Part shown: piece by piece, positions 52,521 to 61,830 of the stretch
Layout: every line of letters starts with the position of its first letter
How positions within the stretch are numbered: position 1 is the first letter of the stretch
Origin: Desulfobulbaceae bacterium
GTDB lineage: Bacteria; Desulfobacterota; Desulfobulbia; Desulfobulbales; Desulfobulbaceae
Direction: 5' to 3'
Length of the DNA: 64,000 bases
Assembly: GCA_003508005.1 (NCBI GenBank)
Contig: DNUE01000075.1
Span: forward strand, 1-64,000
Translations under genes and position numbers: made by a program
The notes under the pieces: model-generated
Seen by the model: only the letters and a program-made list of their open reading frames with translations
Told to the model about the DNA's origin: nothing
The model's database searches: none

Positions 52521-53993
52521 CTACTCGCCGGTGCCGGGGAATATAATCGTAAACCTGCTCCCCTGGCCTTCCTTGCTGGCCACGGTGATCCGCCCGTGGT
52601 GCTTGTCAACGATGTTCCTGGCAATGGCCAGACCGAGCCCGGAACCGCGGTGCTTGTCGGTGTAGAACGGGGTAAAGATCTGCTCCATCTTTTCCGGCGA
52701 CATGCCGACCCCGGTGTCATGCACCTCAAGCTCGATCTCCCCGGGAAAGCCCTGCCGGCTGATTATTGTCAGCGTCCCTCCTTCGGGCATGGACTGGATG
52801 GCGTTGATAATCATGTTGAGCAAGACCTGGTAGACCTGCTCCTTGTCGAGGGGGATCAGCGGCAGGTTCAAATCCAGCTCCTTGCGGAAAATCACTGCCC
52901 TGGCCTCCAATTCAGGGGCCATGAACTGGGCCGCCCTCTCCACCAGATCGTTCAGAGAGGCCGGCTCCAGACGGGTGTCCCGGGGCCGGGCAAAATCCAG
53001 GAATTCCCGGACAATGCCGTCGAGCCGGGCCGTTTCGTCAACGATGATCTGGGCCAGATGCTCATTGCCCGGCGCCACCTTGCTGATCCTTTTGCCGAGG
53101 ACTTCCGCGGTGGACTTGACGATCCCCAGGGGGTTCTTGATCTCGTGGGAAACCGCGGCGACCATCTTGCCCAAGCTGGCCAGCCTCTCGGCCTCGTTGA
53201 GCTTCTCCTCCAGCTGCCGGCGCTCAACCGCCCTCGCCTCGATGATCCGGTCGCCGCGCATCACGATGGAAGAGAGAACCACGAGCAGAAGGCTCATGAT
53301 CAGGAGAGAAAGGACAATGATCCGGCCCTGCAGTTCAATGATTGCCTGCATGTCAACGGAGAGGTCCTTGACCAGTTCGATGACCCCCATGATCGTGCCT
53401 TCCTCCTCCCCGCTCTTTTCCTCGCTGCGGAAGGGGATATAGGTCCGCAGCTTGCAATAAAACGGCGGCACCCCGGGCAGCAGGTTGAGCAGGGAACCGC
53501 TGGAGATGAGGAAGGAATTATTCTCGCCCTTCAGGGCCTTCTGATATTCAATCCCGCCGCGGTCCTTTTTGCCCACCAGGTCGGGTATGGTGGAATAGGA
53601 AATGATATTCTCCTCGGAGTCAAAGATGGTGACCGAATCGATGCCCATGCCCTTGGTGACGTTGCGAACAATCTGGTCAAGGCGCTCAAACTGCTCCTCG
53701 TTGCTCAGGGCGATGTGGCCGTACTGAATAACGGTGGGCAGCACAAAACGCAGAAAAACCTGGCGGTTCAGGTTTTCCGCAAACAGTTCGGAATAGGCCT
53801 CGCTCCGGTCCAGCAGGACCTTTTTCGCGTTGTTGGAAACGCCCCAGGAGAGCACGAAGGCCGCTACCAGAATGACAGCGAAACTGGTAAAGGTAAAATA
53901 CTTGACCAACCTGAAAGGCTGGCTGCCGGAACTGACGTCCGCGATTTTTTTGGGCTTTGCCCTGCCGAAGAAATCAGGCAGAATCCTTTTCAT
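52521..53993 (-). CDS. Membrane sensor histidine kinase
   Basis: 490 residues from the ATG at 53993 (GGAG about 8 nt upstream). Two membrane helices (about 30-52 and 225-248) enclose a periplasmic sensor domain of about 170 residues. The cytosolic part has a HisKA domain (VAAVSHEIKNPLGIVKST, phospho-His) and a HATPase_c domain (NMIINAIQS, DTGVGM, GSGLGLAIARNIVDKHHG). No receiver domain or adjacent response regulator is seen, so it is an orphan kinase here. It overlaps the upstream radical-SAM gene by 20 nt. Confidence 0.92.
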   Translation of the reverse strand: MKRILPDFFGRAKPKKIADVSSGSQPFRLVKYFTFTSFAVILVAAFVLSWGVSNNAKKVLLDRSEAYSELFAENLNRQVFLRFVLPTVIQYGHIALSNEEQFERLDQIVRNVTKGMGIDSVTIFDSEENIISYSTIPDLVGKKDRGGIEYQKALKGENNSFLISSGSLLNLLPGVPPFYCKLRTYIPFRSEEKSGEEEGTIMGVIELVKDLSVDMQAIIELQGRIIVLSLLIMSLLLVVLSSIVMRGDRIIEARAVERRQLEEKLNEAERLASLGKMVAAVSHEIKNPLGIVKSTAEVLGKRISKVAPGNEHLAQIIVDETARLDGIVREFLDFARPRDTRLEPASLNDLVERAAQFMAPELEARAVIFRKELDLNLPLIPLDKEQVYQVLLNMIINAIQSMPEGGTLTIISRQGFPGEIELEVHDTGVGMSPEKMEQIFTPFYTDKHRGSGLGLAIARNIVDKHHGRITVASKEGQGSRFTIIFPGTGE

Positions 53994-55731
53994 CGCATGC
54001 TCCGCAGCGTCTGCATCTGGCGGTATCACAGGGGGCCGTCTTTCTGCCGGCCATGCCCCGGCAATACTCCCGCCAGAGAAAATCCCTGGTTATTCCGTGG
54101 TCGATCACCTCCCAGGGAAACAGCTCTTCCTCATCACGGGGGCGGACCGCGTATTCCCAGGCCCCGAGTCCATGCCGGCGCAGGGCGCTGTTCATGGACA
54201 GGCCCTGGACCGCCATATCCAGCAGAACCGGCCCGAGCCGCCGGTCTCCCCGGGCCAGCACCGCCTGCTGCAGGGCACGTTCCGGGCGGTCCACCTTGAT
54301 CCGCAGGTTAGCCACCCCTGTCAGGCTCTCCCGAAGATACTTGATTTTCTCTTTGAGCGCCAGCACCGCTTTCTTTTCGTCCCGGCAGCGCGCGGCAGCC
54401 TCCGGAGATAGGCCACCGAAGGGCAGGTACTGAAAAGGGGTCCAAGGCTTGGGCACGAAACTGTTCACCGAAAGGGTCAGTTCGCTGACCCGGCCGCGCT
54501 GCCTGCCGATGGGCAGGATCTCGCGCTGCAGCCGCCGGACCAGAGCCGCCAGCTCCGCCAGATCCTCGTTGGTTTCCGTGGGCAGCCCGATCATCACATA
54601 GAGCTTCAGGTTGACGATGCCGGCAGCAACCAGGCTGACCCCGGCTCCAATCAGGTCGTCCTCGTCAAGTCCTTTATTGATCACCCGGCGCAGACGCTGC
54701 GATGCGCCATCCGGAGCGATGGCCGCGCTTTTGAGCCGGGAAGCGGCCAGCAGGTCCAGCAGCGTGCTGCTGATCCGGTCGGCCCGCAACGACGAAAAGG
54801 ACAGCTGGCAGGAATTTTCCGACAGATATTCGGCAATCCGGTCCAGCACCCTGGCCTCGGCCATCTCCATGCCCAGAAGGCCGATCCGGGAAAATCCATC
54901 GGGCCTTGCCTGCAGGCCGCCCAGCACCTGATCCTCCTTCCACAGACGCGGCGGCCGATAGATGAAGCCGGCGGCGCAGAAACGACAGCCCCGGCCGCAT
55001 CCCCGCCCAAGTTCGGTCATGAACATGCCGAGTTCCGCATCCGGGGAGAGAAGCTGTGAATGGGCGGCCGCAGCACCCTCGCTGACCACTGACCGGCGGA
55101 CCCGGGCCGGTGCACAGGGCTCATGGTCTATGGCCAGGACCCGGCCGTCCGGTGCAAACCGGAATGAATAGAGGGCGGGAGCGTAACAGGCCGCAATCGA
55201 CGCGGCCACATGGCGCACTATTTCCAGGCGGGACGCATCCCTGGCCAGCAGCGAAACGAGAGCATGCATCAGCTCCGCCAGCACCGGTTCCGCCTCGCCG
55301 ATCACGATCAGGTCGGCAAAGGGAGCCAGGGGTTCCGGATTCATAAAGACGGCCACTCCGCCCAGGATGACCAGAGGACTGCCGTTGCCGACCTCAACGC
55401 CGCGGGTGGCTGCCACCGGCGCCACGCCGCCTGCGGCCAGCAGGGCCGCCAGCCGTGGATAGTCCTCCTCAAAGCTGATGGAGCCGAGCACCAGGGGAAA
55501 ATCGGTCAGTGGCCGATTGGACTCAAGGGAACGCAGAGGCTCACCCGCCGAGGGATAGACGAAACGCTCGCAGACCAGAGTGTCCTGCTCGTTAAGCAGG
55601 CTGTACACCAGCTGGAACCCAAGATTGGATACTGCGACTGGATAGGTGTTGGGGTAGATGAGGGCAACGGGAAGCCGGTCCGTCCACTTCTTTCTGACAG
55701 TCCCAATTTCCGTGGCAAGATATGAAGACAA
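53974..55731 (-). CDS. B12-type radical SAM protein (TIGR03960-like)
   Basis: 585 residues. N-terminal cobalamin-type domain (VALIYPNTYPVAVSNLGFQ, VILGGVAVFMNPEPLAPFADLIVIGE), radical-SAM site GRGCGRGCRFCAAGF (CX3CX2C), and LKLYVMIGLPTETNEDL. A C-terminal tail with CDTARCRRCGAC looks metal-binding. Similar proteins are commonly annotated TIGR03960 family. The frame begins with TTG and has no evident Shine-Dalgarno; a repeat lies immediately upstream. It heads an operon with the histidine kinase and glycosyltransferase. Confidence 0.88.
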   Translation of the reverse strand: MSSYLATEIGTVRKKWTDRLPVALIYPNTYPVAVSNLGFQLVYSLLNEQDTLVCERFVYPSAGEPLRSLESNRPLTDFPLVLGSISFEEDYPRLAALLAAGGVAPVAATRGVEVGNGSPLVILGGVAVFMNPEPLAPFADLIVIGEAEPVLAELMHALVSLLARDASRLEIVRHVAASIAACYAPALYSFRFAPDGRVLAIDHEPCAPARVRRSVVSEGAAAAHSQLLSPDAELGMFMTELGRGCGRGCRFCAAGFIYRPPRLWKEDQVLGGLQARPDGFSRIGLLGMEMAEARVLDRIAEYLSENSCQLSFSSLRADRISSTLLDLLAASRLKSAAIAPDGASQRLRRVINKGLDEDDLIGAGVSLVAAGIVNLKLYVMIGLPTETNEDLAELAALVRRLQREILPIGRQRGRVSELTLSVNSFVPKPWTPFQYLPFGGLSPEAAARCRDEKKAVLALKEKIKYLRESLTGVANLRIKVDRPERALQQAVLARGDRRLGPVLLDMAVQGLSMNSALRRHGLGAWEYAVRPRDEEELFPWEVIDHGITRDFLWREYCRGMAGRKTAPCDTARCRRCGACDEKDSA

Positions 55732-55744
55732 GGTGTTTAGGTCT

Positions 55745-55870
55745 TTAGGCTGAAGGCTGTTAGGCTATTAGGGTTGGAGGAAAGAACATCGTGACTGTTA
55801 GCACAATTCCGAAAGAATTACCCTCTCGGGGCGAGTTCCCTCCCCTAACAGCCTTCAGCCTTCAGCCTAA
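55745..55870. repeat. Inverted AGGCTGAAGGCTGTTAGG repeat at the end of the division gene cluster
   Basis: TTAGGCTGAAGGCTGTTAGG (55745-55764) is mirrored by CCTAACAGCCTTCAGCC and a further TTCAGCCTAA (55844-55870). The about 80-nt spacer contains CCTCTCGGGGCGAG. It fills the gap between ftsZ and the radical-SAM gene. It may end ftsZ transcripts; similar CTGAAGGCTGAAGG elements are dispersed in many genomes. Confidence 0.65.
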
Positions 55871-55882
55871 TCAACCTTTTCC

Positions 55883-57073
55883 TCAATTGGCCTTTTTACG
55901 GAGATAGGCCGGCTCGTCCCAGTGTTCGTGCTCCCGTTCGTCGAAGATCGGGGTGGGCAGGATCGGCGAACGCGGCAGCGGGTTGGGCTGCGCATTGCTG
56001 ACGGTACGGTTCTTAGCCGGGTCCTCCTCCCTGGGAGGCGAATTGACTACCGCCTGCTCGCTTCGGTTCTTGGCCCGCGTCACATCGATATGGGCGATGG
56101 TCTCCGTTTCCTCAATGCCGGAGATCCCGGTAGCGATGACCGTCACCCGCAATTCGTCGCCCAGGGTCTCGTCGAACAGGGCGCCGATGATGATGTTGGC
56201 GTCCTCATGGGCCTTTTCCTGGATAAGGGCCGAGGCTTCCATGAACTCGGCCATGGTCAGGCTCTGCTGGGTGGCGGAGATGTTGATGAGTATGCCCATG
56301 GCACCGTCAATGCCCACATCCTCGAGCAGCGGGTTATCGATGGCCCGCTTGGCGGCCTCGGCCGCCCGGTTCTCGCCTGAAGCAGCCCCGGAGCCCATGA
56401 TCGCGGGGCCGACCTCCTTCATAACCGTCTTCAAGTCGGCAAAGTCCACATTGATATGCCCGGGCAGGTTGATCAGGTCGGTAATGCCCTTGACCGCCTG
56501 CAGCAGGACATTGTCCACCTTCTGCATCATGTCGACCAGGGTCGAGTTCTTCTGCATCAGGCTGAGCAGCCGGTCGTTAGGTACGGTGATGATGGTATCG
56601 ACGTGCTTTTTCAGTTCCTCCCAGCCCTTCTGGGCATTGCGCATCCGTGTCTTGGCTTCGAAATAAAAGGGCTTGGTCACGACCGCCACGGTGAGCGCCC
56701 CGCCCTCCTTGCTCAGCTTGGCGATGACCGGCGCGGCTCCCGTGCCGGTGCCGCCGCCCAGCCCAGCGGTTATAAAGACCATGTCCGCCCCTTTCAAAAC
56801 GTTGCGGATTTCCTCGTAGCTCTCCTGGGCTGCGTCCCGGCCTTTCTCGGGATCAGCGCCGGCACCCATGCCCTTGGTGGTGCCGGTCCCCAGCTGCAGC
56901 CTGATATCGGCCCGCGATTTCTCCAGCGCCTGCATATCGGTATTCGCGGCAATGAACTGCACGCCATGCAGGTTTTTTTCCACCATGGTATTGATGGCAT
57001 TGCCACCGCTGCCCCCGACACCTATGACTTTTATGACCGCAACCGGCTTTTCTTCCGCCATTCTGAACGGCAT
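55883..57073 (-). CDS. ftsZ: Cell division protein FtsZ
   Basis: 396-residue tubulin-like GTPase that forms the division ring. Visible: N-terminal IKVIGVGGSGGNAINTM, GTP-binding GLGGGTGTGAAPVIA, T7 loop region NVDFADLKTVM, and the C-terminal interaction peptide DEPAYLRKKAN that binds FtsA and other partners. A strong AAGGGGGAG precedes the ATG. It is the last gene of the division and cell wall cluster, 84 nt after ftsA. Confidence 0.98.
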   Translation of the reverse strand: MPFRMAEEKPVAVIKVIGVGGSGGNAINTMVEKNLHGVQFIAANTDMQALEKSRADIRLQLGTGTTKGMGAGADPEKGRDAAQESYEEIRNVLKGADMVFITAGLGGGTGTGAAPVIAKLSKEGGALTVAVVTKPFYFEAKTRMRNAQKGWEELKKHVDTIITVPNDRLLSLMQKNSTLVDMMQKVDNVLLQAVKGITDLINLPGHINVDFADLKTVMKEVGPAIMGSGAASGENRAAEAAKRAIDNPLLEDVGIDGAMGILINISATQQSLTMAEFMEASALIQEKAHEDANIIIGALFDETLGDELRVTVIATGISGIEETETIAHIDVTRAKNRSEQAVVNSPPREEDPAKNRTVSNAQPNPLPRSPILPTPIFDEREHEHWDEPAYLRKKAN

Positions 57074-57157
57074 GCTCTCCCCCTTGCAATCAATTTTGTT
57101 CTGGTTTCAGTTGTTATACCACCAATAGAAACCTAGCCAAAGAAGATTTTCCGCTTT

Positions 57158-58399
57158 TTACACCAGGTTTTTTATCACCTTTTTCAACCGCTCCACGACC
57201 CGGGAAGACCCCCTGGTTTTGCCCCGGACCGCCTGGCTGCCATAGAGCAGCAGACCGACCGCCGTAGTGCACCTGGGCGAATCAATTTCCTCCAACCTGC
57301 CCCCCACTCCCCGGGGATAGCCGATGCGCACCGGCATGTCGAAAATCTGCTCGGCCATTTCCACCATGTTGGCCAGCAGCGCCGTGCCGCCGGTGATGAC
57401 TACCCCGGCGTTGAGCCGGCTCCGGTAGCCGGAGGAGACAATCTCCTTATTCACCAGCTGCAGGACCTCCTCCATTCGCGCCTCCAGGATCTCGACCATG
57501 ACCCGCTGCGAGATCTTGCGCGGCTTCCGGTCGCCCACCGTGGGGACCTCTACCACCAGGTTTTCCTTGATCATCGACGACAGGGCGGAGCCATACATGT
57601 ATTTCAGTTTTTCCGCTTCCTGCATGGGCGTGCGCAGTCCGACAGAGAGGTCGCTGGTCAGGCTGTTCCCGCCCAGGGCCAGTTCCCAGGTATGCTTGAT
57701 CGTGCCATTGCAGAAGATCGCCAGGTCCGTGGTGCCGCCGCCGATGTCGAGCAGGGCGACACCGAGTTCCATCTCGTCCCGGCTCAGCACCGTTCGCGAG
57801 GAAGCCACGGATTCAAGGACGATCTCCGAGACCTGAAGCCCGGCACGGTTGCAGCTGACCAGCAGGTTATGCAGCGCCGTAACATCGGCGGTGACGATGT
57901 GCACGTTGGTGACCAGCCGTACCCCGGTCATGCCCAGAGGATTCTGGATACCGGTATGGTCATCCACCATGAATTCCTGGGGCAGGACGTGGACAATCTG
58001 CTGGTTGTCGGAAATCTTGACAGTCTGCGCCGCCTTGATCACCGCGTCGATGTCCTTCTGCTTGATCTCCTGGTTGTTGACGGCGATGATCCCGGGGCTG
58101 TTGAACCCCTTGATATGGTTGCCGGCAATGCCCACAAAAACCGTCTCGATGTCGCAGCCGGCCATGTCCCCGGCCTGGTCCACCGCCTCACGGATGGCCG
58201 TTACCGTCGACTCGATGTTGACCACCACTCCCTTGCGCATCCCGGTTGAGGGAGCGGTGCCAACGCCGATGACCTCCACCTGCTCGTCAAACACCTCGCC
58301 GATAACCGCGCAGATTTTCGTTGTGCCTATATCCAGGCCCGCAACAAGTTCGCCCTGTCCCCGAGTCGCATTCTCTTCCATGGTCTTTTCTCTGCTCAT
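57158..58399 (-). CDS. ftsA: Cell division protein FtsA
   Basis: About 413 residues from the ATG at 58399; ATG at 58381 is an equally possible start, and the longest frame to 58456 is unlikely. Actin-like ATPase: LVAGLDIGTTKICAVIGE (phosphate 1), VALLDIGGGTTDLAIF (phosphate 2), GVVITGGTALL (adenosine), with the 1C subdomain between. The C-terminal SSRVVERLKKVIKNL is the amphipathic membrane-binding helix. It anchors FtsZ to the membrane. Confidence 0.97.
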   Translation of the reverse strand: MSREKTMEENATRGQGELVAGLDIGTTKICAVIGEVFDEQVEVIGVGTAPSTGMRKGVVVNIESTVTAIREAVDQAGDMAGCDIETVFVGIAGNHIKGFNSPGIIAVNNQEIKQKDIDAVIKAAQTVKISDNQQIVHVLPQEFMVDDHTGIQNPLGMTGVRLVTNVHIVTADVTALHNLLVSCNRAGLQVSEIVLESVASSRTVLSRDEMELGVALLDIGGGTTDLAIFCNGTIKHTWELALGGNSLTSDLSVGLRTPMQEAEKLKYMYGSALSSMIKENLVVEVPTVGDRKPRKISQRVMVEILEARMEEVLQLVNKEIVSSGYRSRLNAGVVITGGTALLANMVEMAEQIFDMPVRIGYPRGVGGRLEEIDSPRCTTAVGLLLYGSQAVRGKTRGSSRVVERLKKVIKNLV

Positions 58400-58509
58400 G
58401 TCCCGATATGGTCGGCATCGCATATATGCGCTACCGACGCTGTCCTCCCCTGACACCTATTCAAATCACCGTGGCGGATGGTCAACACCTTTGCTTATCT
58501 GCAAACTCA

Positions 58510-59427
58510 TCAATCGTTAGCCACCAGAATTTTATCATCAGTATAATCCACCCGAATTTCCGCAACTCCCTTTACCTTGTCCTGCTGGTAGAGCTGCGTC
58601 AGCACCCGCACCAGCAGATTGAACCTGTTCCGCATCTTTTCCTTGCCCATATAAATGGGGAAAGGATGATCGATGAGATAAACGACTACCCCTTTTTCGG
58701 GACTGACGTGTACCTCGGAAATTCCCTGGCTGGGAAGGACCTGGTTGCCATGGGCGGCGAGATTAAGAAAATCAAGGGCCAGCCTCGTCAATGAGTCGTC
58801 GGCAATCCGCATGGTGCCATCCTGCGCGGTGACGACCTCGCCGGTGAGCACGGGAAAATCGAGATCCCGGGACGGGGTGGTCGGAGCGAACACCTCACCC
58901 TTGCTGTCCAGATAATAGAGCTGCCGCCGTCCAAGCCGCTCGATATTGACCAGGGCCAGGGGCTCTCGTTCCCGGACCTGGACCACCACGGTGGATGGCC
59001 ATTGGCGTCTTACCGTCGCCTGCTCCACCCAGGGATGCTCAAGGACCCGTCCCTCCACCTGCTTGCAATCAAGGACCAGCAGGCTCATCCCTGGCCGGAG
59101 TCCGGCCTTTTCCAGAACCTGCTGTTCAGTGGCCATCATGTTCCCCTGCACGGTGAGCACGGAGACTGCAAAGACATTGGACCGGGCCAGCATCAGGAAG
59201 GCCAGCCAGCAGAGCGCCCCACCGGTCAGGGAGGCAAGGAGGAAGCAGGTGACGCCGCGGGACAGCTTCTTCAGCTTCCAAACCCGCTGCTGGCTGACCA
59301 CCGCGCTCCCCCGCTTCGCCTTTCGGTTCCGGGAGCGGAGCACGACACAATTCCTGCAGGCATCGGCCAGCCGGAACAGCAGCCTTCTGCCTTGGCCCGC
59401 TTTTTTTATCCCCTGCGATACATACAT
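58510..59427 (-). CDS. ftsQ: Cell division protein FtsQ
   Basis: 305 residues: basic cytosolic N-terminus (about 1-58), one membrane helix (59-82), POTRA domain (VSVLTVQGNMMATEQQVLEKAGLRPGMSL), and FtsQ/DivIB domain (HPWVEQATVRRQWPSTVVVQVRERE). It recruits FtsL/FtsB to the divisome. It lies between murB and ftsA. Confidence 0.95.
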   Translation of the reverse strand: MYVSQGIKKAGQGRRLLFRLADACRNCVVLRSRNRKAKRGSAVVSQQRVWKLKKLSRGVTCFLLASLTGGALCWLAFLMLARSNVFAVSVLTVQGNMMATEQQVLEKAGLRPGMSLLVLDCKQVEGRVLEHPWVEQATVRRQWPSTVVVQVREREPLALVNIERLGRRQLYYLDSKGEVFAPTTPSRDLDFPVLTGEVVTAQDGTMRIADDSLTRLALDFLNLAAHGNQVLPSQGISEVHVSPEKGVVVYLIDHPFPIYMGKEKMRNRFNLLVRVLTQLYQQDKVKGVAEIRVDYTDDKILVAND

Positions 59428-59453
59428 GCCCTGTCTCTTCCCCCAGCCAAAAC

Positions 59454-60416
59454 CTAAAGCAGATGGACTTCCGGCTCAAGCAAGATGCCGGAAAAACGAT
59501 ACACCCGGTCTTGCACCTCCCGCATCAGTTCGGTAATATCGGCCGCGGTCGCACTGCCGGTATTGACGATGAAATTGGCGTGCTTGGTTGAAACCAAGGC
59601 ACCGCCCCGCTGCAACCCTTTCAGGCCTGCTGCCTCAATGAGCCTGCCTGCCGAGTCTCCCGGCGGATTTTTGAAAAAAGAACCGGCGGAAGCAACACCG
59701 CTAGGCTGCTTGGCCCTGCGCCTGGCGATCAAATCCCGGCAACGGTCGAGAATTTCCTGCGGATCGCCCTGCTTCAGGGCCAGCGCCGCCTCGACAACCA
59801 CTGCACCGCACAGTTCGGAATCAAGAGGCCGCAGCCGGCGATAGGAAATCGCAAGTTCCTGCCGGGCCATCTCGTGCACCTGGCCATGGCGGTCAACAAA
59901 GGTCACCGCCTCGACCAGGGCACCGATTTCGCCGCCCCATGCGCCCGCATTCATGGATACCGCCCCGCCGATGCTCCCCGGAATCCCGGCCATGAACTCC
60001 AGGCCGGCCAGACCGTTGCGGGCACACCAGCCCACCAGCTTTCCTGCGAAACAGCCCGCCCCGACCCGAACAGTCTCCATACCCGGCTGCGCAGAACCGC
60101 TTCCGCCACGACGGATGTCGCAAAATTCGCCGCCCAGGGTGATCAGCACCCCGGCAAACCCCTGACTGCCCACCAGGATATTGCTGCCCCGGCCGATTAC
60201 CCGCCAACGAATCGCCTGCCCTTCCAGCCAGCCGATGAGGCGGCAGAGTTCCGGCAGCGTTGAAGCAACCAGCAGGGCCTCGGCCGGACCTCCCGCTCGC
60301 AGGGTGCAGTGTGCACCCATGGCCACGTCCCATTGCAGGGGCCCGTTCCAGAACGAGGCGAGTTGCTGCCGCTGCTCCATGCTCATTGCCTTTCTGGCCG
60401 CTGAAACTTGCTCCAT
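59454..60416 (-). CDS. murB: UDP-N-acetylenolpyruvoylglucosamine reductase MurB
   Basis: 320-residue FAD enzyme reducing UDP-GlcNAc-enolpyruvate to UDP-MurNAc. Visible: the FAD-binding HCTLRAGGPAEALLV, GRGSNILVG, the LEFMAGIPGSIGGAVSMNAGAWGGE stretch, ELAISYRRLR, and the catalytic serine in SAGSFFKNPPGDSAGRLIEAAGLKG. The last strand ends in EPEVHLL. It is a type I-like MurB of normal length, 8 nt from murC. Confidence 0.97.
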   Translation of the reverse strand: MEQVSAARKAMSMEQRQQLASFWNGPLQWDVAMGAHCTLRAGGPAEALLVASTLPELCRLIGWLEGQAIRWRVIGRGSNILVGSQGFAGVLITLGGEFCDIRRGGSGSAQPGMETVRVGAGCFAGKLVGWCARNGLAGLEFMAGIPGSIGGAVSMNAGAWGGEIGALVEAVTFVDRHGQVHEMARQELAISYRRLRPLDSELCGAVVVEAALALKQGDPQEILDRCRDLIARRRAKQPSGVASAGSFFKNPPGDSAGRLIEAAGLKGLQRGGALVSTKHANFIVNTGSATAADITELMREVQDRVYRFSGILLEPEVHLL

Positions 60417-60424
60417 GCCATCCC

Positions 60425-61825
60425 TCAGTTCCCGGCGCCGCCAGCCTCCTCACCACGCAGGATGGAAAGCAGCGCCTCTCCCGCGTGGACGATATTGCCG
60501 GCGCCCAGCGTCAGCACAAGGTCACCCGGCCGCAGCAGCCCGGTGAGTTGCCGGGGCAACGTTTGGACATCGGGCAGATAGTGGACATCCCGCTGGCCGT
60601 GCCTCTTCACTGCCTCGACCAGGACGCCGGAGGTTACCCCCTCAAGAGGCGTTTCGCTGGCCGCGTAGATATCGGTGAGCACCAGGACATCGGCCCGGTG
60701 AAACGCGGTCTTGAACTCGTCAAACAGCGCCTTGGTCCGCGTGTATCGATGGGGCTGAAAGGCAACCACCAGCCTGCGGTCCGGCCAGCCCTCGCGCACC
60801 GCTTCCAGGGTAGCGCGGATTTCTGTCGGATGGTGGCCGTAGTCGTCCACCACCAGGATGCCGGCTGCTTCGCCCCTGACCTGCAACCGCCGCTGCACCC
60901 CTTCAAAAGAAGCCAGGGCCTTGGCGATGACCGGAAAATCGATTTCCAGCTCCAGGCCCACCGCAATGGTGGCCAGGCTGTTGTAGATGGTGTGGCGGCC
61001 GGGGATGTTGAGGGTCACCCGGCCCAGCGTCGAGGAGCCCCGGCGGACGGTGAATTCGCTATGCAGACCAGCCGAGCGAATTTCCGTGGCGTGCACCTCG
61101 GCCTGTTCACTGAGGCCATAGGTAATGATCCGCTTCTGGATCCGGGGCAGGATGGCAGCGATGTTCGGATCATCAAGGCAGAGCACCACCACTCCGTAAA
61201 ACGGGATGCGCTCCATGAACTGGACGAAGACGTCCTTGAGATGCTCCATGTCCCGGTAGTAGTCCAGGTGCTCCAGGTCGATATTGGTCACCACCTCGAT
61301 CACCGGCGAAAGCTTGAGAAAGGAGCCGTCGCTTTCATCGGCCTCGGCGACCAGGAATTCGCCTTCCCCCAGCTTGGCGTTGCCCCCGAGGCTGTCCACC
61401 TTGCCGCCGATCACCACCGTGGGATCAAGACCGGCCAGATGCAGCATCCACGATACCATGGAGGTGGTGCTGGTCTTCCCGTGGCTGCCGGCCACCGCGA
61501 TGCCGTATTTTTTCAGCCGCATCAGCTCGGCCAGCATCTCCGCCCGCTGGATCACCGGGATATGCTGCTCCAGGGCGGAGGTCACCTCCGGGTTCTCCCG
61601 GCTGACCGCCGACGAGGTAACGACCACATCCGCGCCGGTCACCGCCTCCGCGCTGTGCCCCTGGCTGACTCTGGCCCCCAGGCGCGCAAGGCGGCGGGTG
61701 ATGTCGGAGGCACGCAGGTCAGTGCCGCTGACCCGGTAGCCCAGGTTCAGCAGGAGTTCGGCAATGCCGCTCATGCCGATGCCGCCGATGCCGACGAAAT
61801 GAATATGCTTGGTTTTCTTGTACAT
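60425..61825 (-). CDS. murC: UDP-N-acetylmuramate--L-alanine ligase MurC
   Basis: 466-residue ATP-dependent ligase adding L-alanine to UDP-MurNAc. Visible: HIHFVGIGGIGMSGIAELLL (Rossmann), ATP-binding VAGSHGKTSTTSM, EADESDGSFLKLSP, NIDLEHLDYY, RRLQVRGEAAGILVVDDYGHHPTEI, and FQPHRYTRT. All signature residues are intact. It lies 5 nt from the murG stop. Confidence 0.98.
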   Translation of the reverse strand: MYKKTKHIHFVGIGGIGMSGIAELLLNLGYRVSGTDLRASDITRRLARLGARVSQGHSAEAVTGADVVVTSSAVSRENPEVTSALEQHIPVIQRAEMLAELMRLKKYGIAVAGSHGKTSTTSMVSWMLHLAGLDPTVVIGGKVDSLGGNAKLGEGEFLVAEADESDGSFLKLSPVIEVVTNIDLEHLDYYRDMEHLKDVFVQFMERIPFYGVVVLCLDDPNIAAILPRIQKRIITYGLSEQAEVHATEIRSAGLHSEFTVRRGSSTLGRVTLNIPGRHTIYNSLATIAVGLELEIDFPVIAKALASFEGVQRRLQVRGEAAGILVVDDYGHHPTEIRATLEAVREGWPDRRLVVAFQPHRYTRTKALFDEFKTAFHRADVLVLTDIYAASETPLEGVTSGVLVEAVKRHGQRDVHYLPDVQTLPRQLTGLLRPGDLVLTLGAGNIVHAGEALLSILRGEEAGGAGN

Positions 61826-61830
61826 GGTCG

